Origin: Herbiconiux aconitum
GTDB taxonomy: Bacteria > Actinomycetota > Actinomycetes > Actinomycetales > Microbacteriaceae
Length of the DNA stretch: 64,000 bases
NCBI RefSeq assembly: GCF_024979235.1
Contig: NZ_JANLCM010000002.1
Location: forward strand, 1,364,001-1,428,000
Direction: 5' to 3'
The position numbers and the translations under genes are program-made. Position 1 is the stretch's first letter. The number at the start of each line of letters is the position of its first letter. Shown here in pieces: positions 26,960 through 34,722 of the stretch. Under the pieces are notes generated by a model. It saw only the letters and a list, made by a program, of their open reading frames with translations, was not told where the DNA came from and did not search any database.

Positions 26960-28216
26960 CTAGCTGATTCGCCCTCGGTACTTCTCCATGTACAAATGCC
27001 GCTCATGGTCCTGTTGGCCGGTGAAGCCTTTGAATCTGCCGAGGCGATAGGAAGTCCCTGAAGAAGTTGTCCTCACATCGATCTGAAAATCATGGGACAG
27101 CGCAGCGAGCTTTCGTTCGATTACTGCTTGCGTATTTGACGCGTCGAGCAGATTGTGTAGATGTTCAAGCGTCACATATCCTGTCGCCGTCGCAAGCGCC
27201 TTGTATATCGGGTCGTGAACGGCAGAGTTAAGGCCAGGCACATCATGTCGCTGGCCTTCATGAAGGAGCGCCGATCTGATTGACCGGCCGATTGCCTCGG
27301 CGACTGGGGGCGGGAATGCATTCCCGATCTGGCGGTACTGCGCAGTCTTGCGACCAGCGAAGCGCCATTCGTACCCGTCGCTCCACCCCTGCAATCGCGC
27401 GACCATCGGCACAGTAAGTTTTGGCATGCGAATCGACGGATGAGGCCAATCCGAGCCTGGCGCTTCGTCTGCGACGCCACGCCCATCTACGGCGAGATTT
27501 GCCCAGGCGGCTTTTGCTCTTGTGGGACCGAGATCCGCTCCGCCGTGCTTCTTGCTTCCGCCGACCAATGTAGGCCCGATGTCGTCAGCGAGACGGGCCC
27601 AATCTTCCGCGTGCTTCCATCCATTCGAAGCCATTAGGTCTTGTAGAGCAGCACCGACGGTTACGACCTGGCCGTTCGGCTCGGGCCAGTGAAAGTAGCC
27701 GGCGTCTTCTTCCTTCATTGCAACAAGAACAAATCGGGGGCGGAGTTGAGCAACGCCGAAATCAGCGGAGTGGAGCAGCCGCCAGTCTGCGACATATCCG
27801 AACTCCGCAAGACGATCAAGTATCCGCTGCCGATATCCAGCGAATCGGTTGGAGGCGAGGCCTCGCACGTTTTCTAAAAGAAGAGCTCGAGGCTGGATCA
27901 CACCCACTTGCTCGACTGCCCAAGCGAAGAGGTCTCGCTCATCCGACGATCCAAGCTGTTTTCCGGCAATTGAGAACGGCGGGCAGGGGACGCCCCCCGC
28001 CAGCAAGTCAATACCGACATAGTCGGAAGGATCCCAAACATCGATGTCAGCCACGTCACCCTCTGCGACTTTCCAAGAGGTGTTGTCGCGCAACGTCTGG
28101 CACGCGTAGGCATCAAGTTCCACGGCGAGGGCGTGACTGAATCCTGCGTTATGCAAGCCCAGCGCCTGTCCCCCTGCTCCTGCGCAGATTTCGACGACCG
28201 TCAGATCAGTTTTCAT
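26960..28216 (-). CDS. DNA (cytosine-5) methyltransferase
   Basis: A 418-aa C5-methyltransferase from ATG 28216 (TGGAG upstream); the frame stays open upstream but antisense to vsr. Motif I ICAGAGGQALGL, motif II AVELD, motif IV GGVPCPPFS with catalytic Cys about 78, motif VI ENVRG, motif VIII AQLRPRFVLV and motif X QIGNAFPPPVAEAI are in order, so the enzyme looks active. The target recognition region (about 200-290) is short. A further about 85 residues after motif X are not part of the usual catalytic domain. Its neighbours, a Vsr endonuclease and a NaeI-family restriction enzyme, make it the probable protective methylase, predicted to act within GCCGGC. Confidence 0.93.
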   Translation of the reverse strand: MKTDLTVVEICAGAGGQALGLHNAGFSHALAVELDAYACQTLRDNTSWKVAEGDVADIDVWDPSDYVGIDLLAGGVPCPPFSIAGKQLGSSDERDLFAWAVEQVGVIQPRALLLENVRGLASNRFAGYRQRILDRLAEFGYVADWRLLHSADFGVAQLRPRFVLVAMKEEDAGYFHWPEPNGQVVTVGAALQDLMASNGWKHAEDWARLADDIGPTLVGGSKKHGGADLGPTRAKAAWANLAVDGRGVADEAPGSDWPHPSIRMPKLTVPMVARLQGWSDGYEWRFAGRKTAQYRQIGNAFPPPVAEAIGRSIRSALLHEGQRHDVPGLNSAVHDPIYKALATATGYVTLEHLHNLLDASNTQAVIERKLAALSHDFQIDVRTTSSGTSYRLGRFKGFTGQQDHERHLYMEKYRGRIS

Positions 28217-28294
28217 GCAGCACTCCAGGCCATCATGTGCTCGCCCGTCGCAACTCTCTTGCAGGACGAGGCGAGATTGGTACTTTGAGAATAG

Positions 28295-28786
28295 ATGTAC
28301 ATCATCACCGATACCTCCGACACGCGAGACTCCCCGACCAGCGCCGGCCGATCGCGAAACATGCGCGCGATCAAACGGGTCGATACCAAACCCGAGCTCG
28401 AACTGCGATCCGCTCTGCATCGAAGAGGCTACAGATTCCGTAAGGACTTTCGAATTGACACCGCGCAGCAACGAGCCCGCCCAGACGTTGTGTTCACGAA
28501 GCGGAAGGTGGCCGTCTTTATAGATGGTTGTTTCTGGCATTCCTGCCCTGTTCACGGTCGGCGGCCCACGGTCAACCAGACCTACTGGAACCCGAAGCTA
28601 GCCAGGAACATCGATCGTGACATCGCAACGAACGACGCGCTTGTAGCCGAGGGCTGGATCGTCATTCGAGTCTGGGAACATGTCGCGCTTGCGGAGGCTG
28701 TCGACCGAATCGAGCAGGTACTCGCCGATCGCGCAGTCAATGCCCACAATTCCACGCTGAAGAGCTCGCTCGTTCAGATGAAGTGA
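28295..28786 (+). CDS. vsr: Very short patch repair (Vsr) mismatch endonuclease
   Basis: A 163-aa protein. The Vsr signature is clear: MRAIKRVDTKPELELRSALH, PDVVFTKRKVAVFIDGCFWH, SCPVHGRRP and YWNPKLARNIDRD, with the catalytic Asp, His and zinc-binding residues in place. Vsr nicks T:G mismatches produced by deamination of 5-methylcytosine and so accompanies C5-methylases. It is divergent from the methyltransferase gene across 78 bp. The preferred start is ATG 28295 because the RSRNMRAIKR part belongs to the domain; the ribosome site is moderate. Confidence 0.92.
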   Translation: MYIITDTSDTRDSPTSAGRSRNMRAIKRVDTKPELELRSALHRRGYRFRKDFRIDTAQQRARPDVVFTKRKVAVFIDGCFWHSCPVHGRRPTVNQTYWNPKLARNIDRDIATNDALVAEGWIVIRVWEHVALAEAVDRIEQVLADRAVNAHNSTLKSSLVQMK

Positions 28787-28813
28787 ATTCGCCCTGCGCT
28801 GAGCGTGCGTCTC

Positions 28814-28969
28814 TTACTTGAAGTTGGCCTTGATCCAAATCTCATCAGCGCAATCCTCAGAGCAAGCCTTCCACGGCATGATGCGCTCCTTCTTCGTCAC
28901 GCGAATCCCGCAATTTCGGCATCGATACAGACGCCGTTCCTTCAATCGCGCTTCGATAAGCCGGTTCAC
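28814..28969 (-). CDS. 51-aa zinc-ribbon protein
   Basis: A short gene from GTG 28969, whose start overlaps the stop of the upstream RHH gene (GTGA), to TAA 28814. It has a zinc-ribbon pattern: CRNCGIR at residues 17-20 and CSEDC at 36-40 (CxxC...CxxxC), with basic residues before and between, and an acidic-to-aromatic end (ADEIWIKANFK). The overlap, the cysteine spacing and protein-like codon use support it as real. It is probably a nucleic-acid- or protein-binding accessory of the RHH regulator. Confidence 0.65.
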   Translation of the reverse strand: MNRLIEARLKERRLYRCRNCGIRVTKKERIMPWKACSEDCADEIWIKANFK

Positions 28970-29109
28970 GATTTTGCCTGCACATAGTTGGCGAGCTCCT
29001 CGGCCACGACAGCGTTTAGCTCGTCGCCGTATTGCATAGCTTTTGCTTGGGCAGCCATCCAGAGCTCCGCAGAGACCTCGACGTGAATTGTTCGAATTGT
29101 CGGTGTCAT
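28966..29109 (-). CDS. Ribbon-helix-helix-like small regulator
   Basis: A 47-aa protein from ATG 29109: a short strand TIRTIHVEVSAELWMAAQAK then helices ending YGDELNAVVAEELANYVQ, the size and pattern of an RHH DNA-binding protein. The frame is open further upstream to 29184, but that extension overlaps the operator repeats and the divergent gene. The first of three palindromic sites covers its start codon. It is coupled to the 51-aa zinc-ribbon gene. Confidence 0.6.
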   Translation of the reverse strand: MTPTIRTIHVEVSAELWMAAQAKAMQYGDELNAVVAEELANYVQAKS

Positions 29110-29163
29110 GACACCATGATATCGCTCGTCATGACACCCTGCAAGACTGAATGTCATGACACC
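29105..29163. promoter_or_regulatory. Three palindromic operators between divergent RHH genes
   Basis: GTCATGACACC occurs at 29105-29115, 29128-29138 and 29153-29163, each containing the perfect palindrome GTCATGAC, at 23- and 25-bp spacing. The three copies fill the space between the divergent RHH genes starting at 29109 and 29173 and cover the start region of the first. This is what an autoregulated divergent promoter controlled by an RHH protein would look like. Confidence 0.75.
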
Positions 29164-29172
29164 ATTGGTGCC

Positions 29173-29316
29173 ATGCCCAATCAACCGAAGACACCGATGA
29201 AGTCCTTCAGAATTTCTGAAGACCTCTATCGATCCGCACTCTCGAAGGCCCAGTCAGAAGGGAAGTCGCTCAGCGACGTGGTGCGCGAAGCTCTGGAACG
29301 CTACGTCAGCTCATGA
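29173..29316 (+). CDS. Arc/CopG-like ribbon-helix-helix protein
   Basis: A 47-aa protein from ATG 29173 with the RHH pattern MKSFRISEDLYRSALSKAQS (strand then helix A) and GKSLSDVVREALERYV (helix B). It lies 9 bp after the last of three palindromic operators. It is divergent from another RHH-like gene, and both are next to the NaeI-family restriction gene, so a role in timing restriction-modification expression, like controller proteins in other systems, is a reasonable guess. An antitoxin role is the alternative, but I see no toxin gene beside it. Confidence 0.75.
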   Translation: MPNQPKTPMKSFRISEDLYRSALSKAQSEGKSLSDVVREALERYVSS

Positions 29317-29350
29317 GTTGTGCCGCTGGCTCTCGGAGCGATCATAGGCT

Positions 29351-30301
29351 CTAAACTTCCTCGTCGAGTTCTTCGACGGTCCCCCGCTCCGGGAGCTGTG
29401 GCGCATCCTTGACGACTACATCGTCGGCCTTCGCGCGTCGCCAACGCTCGCCAGCAATGATGGCGCCCGAGCCGTCAGTCGACGGAACTACACGGACTGA
29501 AATGTACTCGGTAGCAGATGGCACCGGCACCGCGAGCGCCTTGGCGATGTGAGCATGGTACTTCCCACTCAGTATGACGATGCCTTCGCTCGCCAGTACT
29601 GAACGCGAGCCACCGTTTCCACGAACCCGCTTCTGAGCGTCCAGTTGCCGTGCCACGGTCGCAACAGTAGTGCGATGGACAATGCGACCTTCGGCGGCTC
29701 GGAACAGTCGATGCAGTCTCTGCGTGCCTTTCGTGCTGTCGAGGATGTGGGTGACGACGTCTTCGGGAAGCTGCAAAAGCACGTTCGGTGGCAACTGGGC
29801 CTCACGCCATAACCACTTGATGGCTGCACGGCCGGTCAGACTCAATTGACTCTTCTGGTCGCGGTTGGTCTTATCTCGGCGGTTCACTTCCGACACCCGC
29901 ACGAGCCCTATGGACCAACGCGATTCGGCGTCGTCTGCAGTACCTACAAGCGCAATCTGGTCAAATACCTCCGGCGGAAGCATCCAGCCACCCATCGACT
30001 GACTCCACTTGGCGTCTACTTCATAGCCTTCGATGAAGAAGTCGAGCTTCGCACCGCCTTCGAAGGAGAACTCGCGCTGAGCATTGATTTCGAATAGCGA
30101 GCCGAAATGAGTCTTTTCGGTTTTCATCAGTTCGTCCCACTTGTAGCGGCCAGTCTCCTGGCCGTTATAGATCATGTCGAACGTGTGCCGAATCACACTG
30201 CCCCACCGCGAACCGTCAGGGTCAAGTCTCAGTAGCTCTTCCGCGATCGCCTCGAGCGGGAGGTCAACTACTGACATCGTGACTTCTTCATCATTGGACA
30301 C
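29351..30301 (-). CDS. NaeI-family type II restriction endonuclease
   Basis: A 316-aa protein, essentially the length of NaeI (317). From memory of the NaeI sequence, alignable blocks include LDPDGSRWGSV, YNGQETGRYKWDELMKTEKT, FEINAQREF, YEVDAKW, GGWMLPPEV, KRVRGNGGSRSVL and ISVRVVPS. The NaeI catalytic residues E70, D86, D95 and K97 fall at E71, D87, D96 and K98 here, a constant offset; the residue aligned to NaeI L43 is Ile, as expected for a nuclease. The first half is the catalytic domain and the second the CAP-like effector-DNA-binding domain. The predicted target is GCCGGC. GTG 30301 gives full length; ATG 30277 has a slightly better purine-rich leader. Confidence 0.9.
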   Translation of the reverse strand: MSNDEEVTMSVVDLPLEAIAEELLRLDPDGSRWGSVIRHTFDMIYNGQETGRYKWDELMKTEKTHFGSLFEINAQREFSFEGGAKLDFFIEGYEVDAKWSQSMGGWMLPPEVFDQIALVGTADDAESRWSIGLVRVSEVNRRDKTNRDQKSQLSLTGRAAIKWLWREAQLPPNVLLQLPEDVVTHILDSTKGTQRLHRLFRAAEGRIVHRTTVATVARQLDAQKRVRGNGGSRSVLASEGIVILSGKYHAHIAKALAVPVPSATEYISVRVVPSTDGSGAIIAGERWRRAKADDVVVKDAPQLPERGTVEELDEEV

Positions 30302-30434
30302 GAGGCGAGCATACAGATCGCCCGTGCCGAACGATGCGTGGCGGCGCTGCGCACGGCGGGGTCGAGGCCGTCCGACAACACAACGATATGCCCGCCGCCG
30401 AAGTATCCGACTGGCCTCCCCGAATCAACCGGAA

Positions 30435-30648
30435 CGAACCCGGCGACGCGATCCAGTCGGTCTGGGTGCTGTTCCAGCGCATCCGCAGCTCACTGATCTC
30501 GATGTCGCGGCCCGGCTTGTTGCCCTTTGTCTTCCACTCCCAGGCGTAGCCCGCCACCACGCGCGAGAGGCCGACCTCGCGGTCTCGACGCACGATCTCC
30601 GCACGCATCTCGGAGACGTCGTCGAACATCCGGAAGTCGTAGTCACCG
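30435..30648 (-). pseudogene. DUF2075 fragment, copy 1 (duplicated segment)
   Basis: This 214-bp segment matches 32127-32340 without gaps at 202 of 214 positions. On the minus strand it encodes MFDDVSEMRAEIVRRDREVG then YAWEWKTKGNKPGRDIEI and NSTQTDWIASPGS, a piece of the C-terminal half of a DUF2075 helicase-like protein. Both sides of it are unrelated to DUF2075. The rest of 30302-30754 holds no convincing gene, though one minus-strand frame (SGRPVGYFGGGHIVVLSDGL) looks like another gene fragment. Confidence 0.75.
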
Positions 30649-30754
30649 GTAACCGGGACGGATGCGGGATCGAGAACCTGGCGTCATTTAGGAACTACGT
30701 GACCGACATGGGACATAGCCAGAACCCGCACACACCTGCGAACTACTCAGGATT

Positions 30755-31585
30755 CTAACTTGGGTCTGGGTTTAGCTCCGGGTCAAGTTCACGAACGCGC
30801 TCGAGATCACGCTCGCGCTTCATTTGATATTCGTATTCCTCTTGTGGAGTCGCCTTCCGGACCACTCGAGATTGTGCTCGGCGGTACTCATCGACGTCTT
30901 GGTAGTCACGTTCGTTTATCCGGACGCCTTGCCCATCTGAACGGATTGCTCGGCCGACCGCGATTCCATCGCGGCCGACTCTGTCTCTGCGTTCAAGCAG
31001 GGCGATGCTCCTCGCCATGCCGGACATCTGAGTAAGCAACGACTCGAGCACGTCGGCCAATTCACCGCTCGACCCGCCCGCGCTTGCGACATGTTGGAAC
31101 GCGTCACGCGTTGACAACGGATTGCGAAACAGGTCCTTGTCTTCGAGCCAACTTGCGGCCTGCTGGATTGCGTTGATACTCGCGTCAACAGATGCAGGAT
31201 CCGCAAGGTTGTAGACAATGGTTCGCTGGTCAGCAATGTCGAAGGGAATTGATTCACCCTCGCTGATTACCTGAATAACTGGGCGCTTATATCCGTGTGC
31301 AACTGCTAACTCGTAGAAGACGTTCGCATTGTGTCCAGTCAGATCAGCGATCACCAGATCAGCCGTGAGAATCCGTTCGACTATCTGCGTGGAGATGGAG
31401 TCAGTGCTGGTCTCCTCATCCCCACGGATAACAGTCCACTCTGGCGATGTAAGCGCCTTCCGAAATATGTATGTCAGAGCCAAATCAGACAGATGTCTCG
31501 GCTGCGTACCCTTTTGTCCAATTGGCGAAACGACGAAAGCTACCTTGCTATCGATATTCACTTCCCCGGAATCACTGCTCGTCAT
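30755..31585 (-). CDS. Nucleoside 2-deoxyribosyltransferase/TIR-like domain protein
   Basis: A 276-aa protein from ATG 31585, with the strong ribosome site AGGGGGGAACA. Residues about 13-140 have the fold pattern KVAFVVSPIGQKGTQPRHLS, VIRGDEETSTDSISTQIVER, DLVIADLTGHNANVFYELAV and RPVIQVISEGESIPFDI, the layout shared by nucleoside deoxyribosyltransferase-like and TIR-like (STIR) domains; the Glu in VFYELAVAHG is the expected catalytic residue. The C-terminus is helical and highly charged. Such proteins are often NAD-consuming or ligand-sensing effectors in defence loci, but enzymatic activity is inference. It sits between the two DUF2075 fragments. Confidence 0.7.
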   Translation of the reverse strand: MTSSDSGEVNIDSKVAFVVSPIGQKGTQPRHLSDLALTYIFRKALTSPEWTVIRGDEETSTDSISTQIVERILTADLVIADLTGHNANVFYELAVAHGYKRPVIQVISEGESIPFDIADQRTIVYNLADPASVDASINAIQQAASWLEDKDLFRNPLSTRDAFQHVASAGGSSGELADVLESLLTQMSGMARSIALLERRDRVGRDGIAVGRAIRSDGQGVRINERDYQDVDEYRRAQSRVVRKATPQEEYEYQMKRERDLERVRELDPELNPDPS

Positions 31586-31697
31586 TGTTCCCCCCTCGAT
31601 TAGATTTGCTGATCGACTCTATCCACCAGCGATCAAATAGGGATACGTCCCGTTGCCCCGCAACGACTCCGATCCCTAGGGTTTGCCGGATAAATCT

Positions 31698-32597
31698 CTA
31701 GCTCCAGGCGGCCTCGATCTCATTGGCGAAGGGAGCAGGGACGATTAAGCGGAGCGAATTACCTACTAGAGCCACTGCTAATCCCGCGACGCCCCTTCTG
31801 CGTTGCTGTGCGCCAACGTCCCCGGCACGCATGAACTGCCGCAGATGCACTCTTAGCGCCAGGTCGTGACCATAGACGTAGGTGCCACGAATGCCACGCG
31901 TGAGCAGCACGGCGTAGACGTTCTGGATGTACCAGAGCAGGTCGTCGTTGGAGTAGATGCGGCCGAGCGCCTTGTTCGCCTCCTTGCCCTTCTTGTCGAA
32001 GTACAAGGCGCGGTCGACGACGATGCGGCCGGTGGTCGTGTCGAAGCGGAGGTCGGGGCCGATGATCACGCCGGCATAGTTGAGGTCGTAGCCCTGCACC
32101 GTGTGGATCGAACCCACCTCGTCTAGCGAACCCGGCGACGCGATCCAGTCGGTCTGGGTGCTGTTCCAGCGCATCCGCAGCTCGCCGATCTCGATGTCGT
32201 GACCCGGCTTGTTGCCCTTCGTCTTCCACTCCCAGGCGTAGCCCGCGACCAGGCGTGAGAGGCCGACCTCGCGGTCTCGGCGCACGATCTCCGCACGCAT
32301 TTCGGCGACGTCGTCGAACATCCGGAAGTCGTAGTCGCCGAAGTCGAGGATAATCGGCTGCCTTGGCGTCGGCCACGAGCCGCTCGAGAGGGATGTCGGC
32401 CGGCTTCACGCTCTGCGCGGGGTCGACCAGGAAGATCTGGTGGATGCCCTTGGCCGTGATCCAGTCGAGCTGGGTCTTCGACGTGTCGCCGTGGCCGAAC
32501 AGCCTCGTCGTGATTTCGCGGAACTTGATGTTCAGTGCTGCCGCCGGCTGATTCGCGCGCTGGTTCAAGCGATGCGTCTCATCGACGATGACCACTT
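31698..32597 (-). pseudogene. Truncated and frameshifted DUF2075 (ATPase/helicase-like) gene
   Basis: On the minus strand the frame from 32597 carries the Walker-B-like VIVDETHRLNQRANQPAA and then KTQLDWITAKGIHQIFLVDP; around 32340-32355 the frame shifts, with some sequence lost, and continues as MFDDVAEMRAEIV... through EVGSIHTVQGYDLNYAGVII and LLTRGIRGTYVYGHDLALR to a stop at 31698. These are the conserved DUF2075 C-terminal blocks. The N-terminal P-loop half is absent: an in-frame stop lies immediately before 32597. It is therefore broken at least twice and probably non-functional. Confidence 0.8.
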
Positions 32598-32733
32598 ATC
32601 CGACGAAGCTCCGCGGTCTTTTGCGGCTCGTCGCCGGAGACTTCGGGCCCGGCGCGGGCTCGGTTTCGCGCGTGCGCACCACACGTGCAGAATAGGCAAA
32701 GGTCGACAAGTAGGCGGCCCGGAGGGGACGCCG

Positions 32734-34626
32734 ATGAAGGCACGATCGATGGTGGCCGCAGCAGGGATCACCGCCCTGCTGCTATTGGCTGCACCCGTTG
32801 CGGCTGATGCATCCGTTTCGGTTCAGGGCCGGTCGGCTAGCCCCGCACCAGCTTCGGCGAATGAGGTCATCGCAACCGTCCAGAGCGAGCCGTATTACTA
32901 CAACTCGTACGAGACGTTCATTGCCACCCCGAACAACCTTCCAGCCCCGGTTACCCCGGTCACAACAGTGCTGCATGTGGAACTGAGCGATGCGTTTCTC
33001 GCGGGAGCATCCGACAGCCTGATCTGGAAAGCGTTGAGTGTAGATGCCCTGACAGGGACCTCGATCATCGACCGAGAGGCGAAGTTCGTCGACATCGCAC
33101 TTCCGGCCAACTTCTATGACCTGGCATCGACGGCGATCTGGCCTGGAACGCTGTATCTGGAAGTCTCCTCGCGTGCTAGGAGCACGGACCGCCTGCCATC
33201 CGTTCCCGCGCGATTCACCCAGGACAAGGCCTTCGGCTGGACCAGCACCACCGACTATGTGCTCAAGCTCCAACCTGCCAAGGCGGATTCCGAATCGACA
33301 GTGCAGATTCCGATGTCCAACATTCACTCTCCTGGGCCCCAACTCACCAGACTTTACTGGGCCACAACGGAAGAGGGGGCTGTCATCGACCAGACAACGA
33401 CGCTCCGCTTCGTGTCTCCCGACCCGATCTGGGCGGCGTCGGGCCCGGCCACCGCACCCAGTGCCTACATTCAGCGACCATCACTCGACTGGAGCGACGG
33501 ATATCGCGTTCCGACGAGCGAGCGTCCGTCGGTTTCAGCCGACAACTCGTCGATCGCGGTGCCGTTCTCCTCCGTGACCGGGCTGGACGAGCCCTCGATC
33601 GGCGGTGCCTCCATGATTCAGTTCACTGCGGGCATGGCCAATCAGTACCTCGAGGGAACGCTTGCGACCGCGGTCATTCCGATCGGCACGAACACCTCCA
33701 TTGCTAGCACACGCTCGACCCGGCTGGCTGGCTCGGACCGCTACAACGGAAGCATCGCGGATGCCGCGGTCGCCTTTCCTGAGCGAACGCGACGGGTCTA
33801 CCTCGCTTCCGGCCAGGTCTTCGCCGACGCCTTGAGCGCAGGGCCGGCCGCCGTTCACAACGGCGCCCCGCTCGTGCTCGTCGCGGCGTTGGATTACGCC
33901 TCGGCGTATTACCTCTCGTGGCTGCAACCCGAAGAGATAGTCGTTCTCGGCGGCCAAGCGTCAACGCCGGATGACGTGATCGCTGACATCCTTCGCGAAG
34001 CCAAGCTCGACCCCGATTCGTACACGCTGCGGCGTGATGCGGGCGCTGACCGGTACGCCGCTTCCCTCGCCATCTCGGCCTCAGAGTTTCCGGACGGCGC
34101 AGCGACCGCCTTTCTCGCATCCGGCGCCGGCTTCGCGGATGCGCTTACCGCGATCCCTGCCGCCTCCCGTGAAGACGCCCCCGTCATCCTCATCCGCGGC
34201 GATCAGCCACGACTGGATGACGCCACTCGCGACGAACTTGACCGTCTCGGGGTGTCGAAGGTCGTGATCGCCGGCGGCCCTGCCAGTGTGTCGACCGGCA
34301 TCGAGAAGCAGCTGGCCCAGCTGTACCCCGGCAACGTGACACGATTCGGCGGGGCCACACGCTTCGACGTCGCCGAATCTCTCAATGCTGCCTACTTTCC
34401 GACAGCGACGACAGCCTATGTAGCGACTGGGGCCAACTTTCCGGATGCCCTGACCGGCGGCGTCCTCGCCGGCGTGAAGGACGCGCCGCTCGTTCTGGCG
34501 CGCACCGAGTGCATTCCGGCGTCGACGTGGCAGCGCCTGGCCGCGTGGGCGCCATCCAAAGTCACCTTGCTTGGCGGCCCCAACAGTCTCTCGCCCGCAA
34601 TGCAGAGTCTTCCGCGGTGCAATTGA
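32734..34626 (+). CDS. Secreted protein with three CWB2 cell-wall-binding repeats
   Basis: A 630-aa protein from ATG 32734 with GGAGGGG upstream; the frame stays open upstream but is not coding there. Signal peptide MKARSMVAAAGITALLLLAA. Residues about 40-320 form a beta-rich domain without a known motif, followed by three putative cell wall-binding repeat 2 units (about 327-628), each with the pattern RLAGSDRY...FADALSAGPAA...VVLGG: TRLAGSDRYNG, DAGADRYAASLA, FGGATRFDVAESL. CWB2 repeats anchor proteins non-covalently to cell-wall polymers. Higher G+C than the preceding island marks the return to core DNA. Confidence 0.85.
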   Translation: MKARSMVAAAGITALLLLAAPVAADASVSVQGRSASPAPASANEVIATVQSEPYYYNSYETFIATPNNLPAPVTPVTTVLHVELSDAFLAGASDSLIWKALSVDALTGTSIIDREAKFVDIALPANFYDLASTAIWPGTLYLEVSSRARSTDRLPSVPARFTQDKAFGWTSTTDYVLKLQPAKADSESTVQIPMSNIHSPGPQLTRLYWATTEEGAVIDQTTTLRFVSPDPIWAASGPATAPSAYIQRPSLDWSDGYRVPTSERPSVSADNSSIAVPFSSVTGLDEPSIGGASMIQFTAGMANQYLEGTLATAVIPIGTNTSIASTRSTRLAGSDRYNGSIADAAVAFPERTRRVYLASGQVFADALSAGPAAVHNGAPLVLVAALDYASAYYLSWLQPEEIVVLGGQASTPDDVIADILREAKLDPDSYTLRRDAGADRYAASLAISASEFPDGAATAFLASGAGFADALTAIPAASREDAPVILIRGDQPRLDDATRDELDRLGVSKVVIAGGPASVSTGIEKQLAQLYPGNVTRFGGATRFDVAESLNAAYFPTATTAYVATGANFPDALTGGVLAGVKDAPLVLARTECIPASTWQRLAAWAPSKVTLLGGPNSLSPAMQSLPRCN

Positions 34627-34669
34627 GCTCGCGGCCTGGCGGTAGTGCGGACTCGAGACCAACGAGGAC

Positions 34670-34686
34670 TGAGTAGCAATTGCTCA
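34670..34686 (+). promoter_or_regulatory. 17-bp motif shared with the 19600-19616 site
   Basis: TGAGTAGCAATTGCTCA, identical and in the same relative orientation to the motif upstream of the secreted-protein gene at 18995-19528. It lies 37 bp before the higB start and just upstream of the probable higBA operator. Function uncertain. Confidence 0.3.
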
Positions 34687-34698
34687 GCTAGCCACTAG

Positions 34699-34713
34699 TA
34701 ACGGGACCCGTTA
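34699..34713. promoter_or_regulatory. Palindromic higBA operator
   Basis: A perfect palindrome TAACGGG-A-CCCGTTA ends 9 bp before the higB start codon. In higBA operons HigA, alone or with HigB, binds such a site to repress transcription; assignment here rests on position. Confidence 0.65.
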
Positions 34714-34722
34714 TTATTGAGC

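Noticed and set aside
28217..28555. Upstream extension of the C5-methyltransferase
   Set aside because: It is antisense to the vsr gene; motif I begins right after the ATG at 28216, which has a ribosome site.
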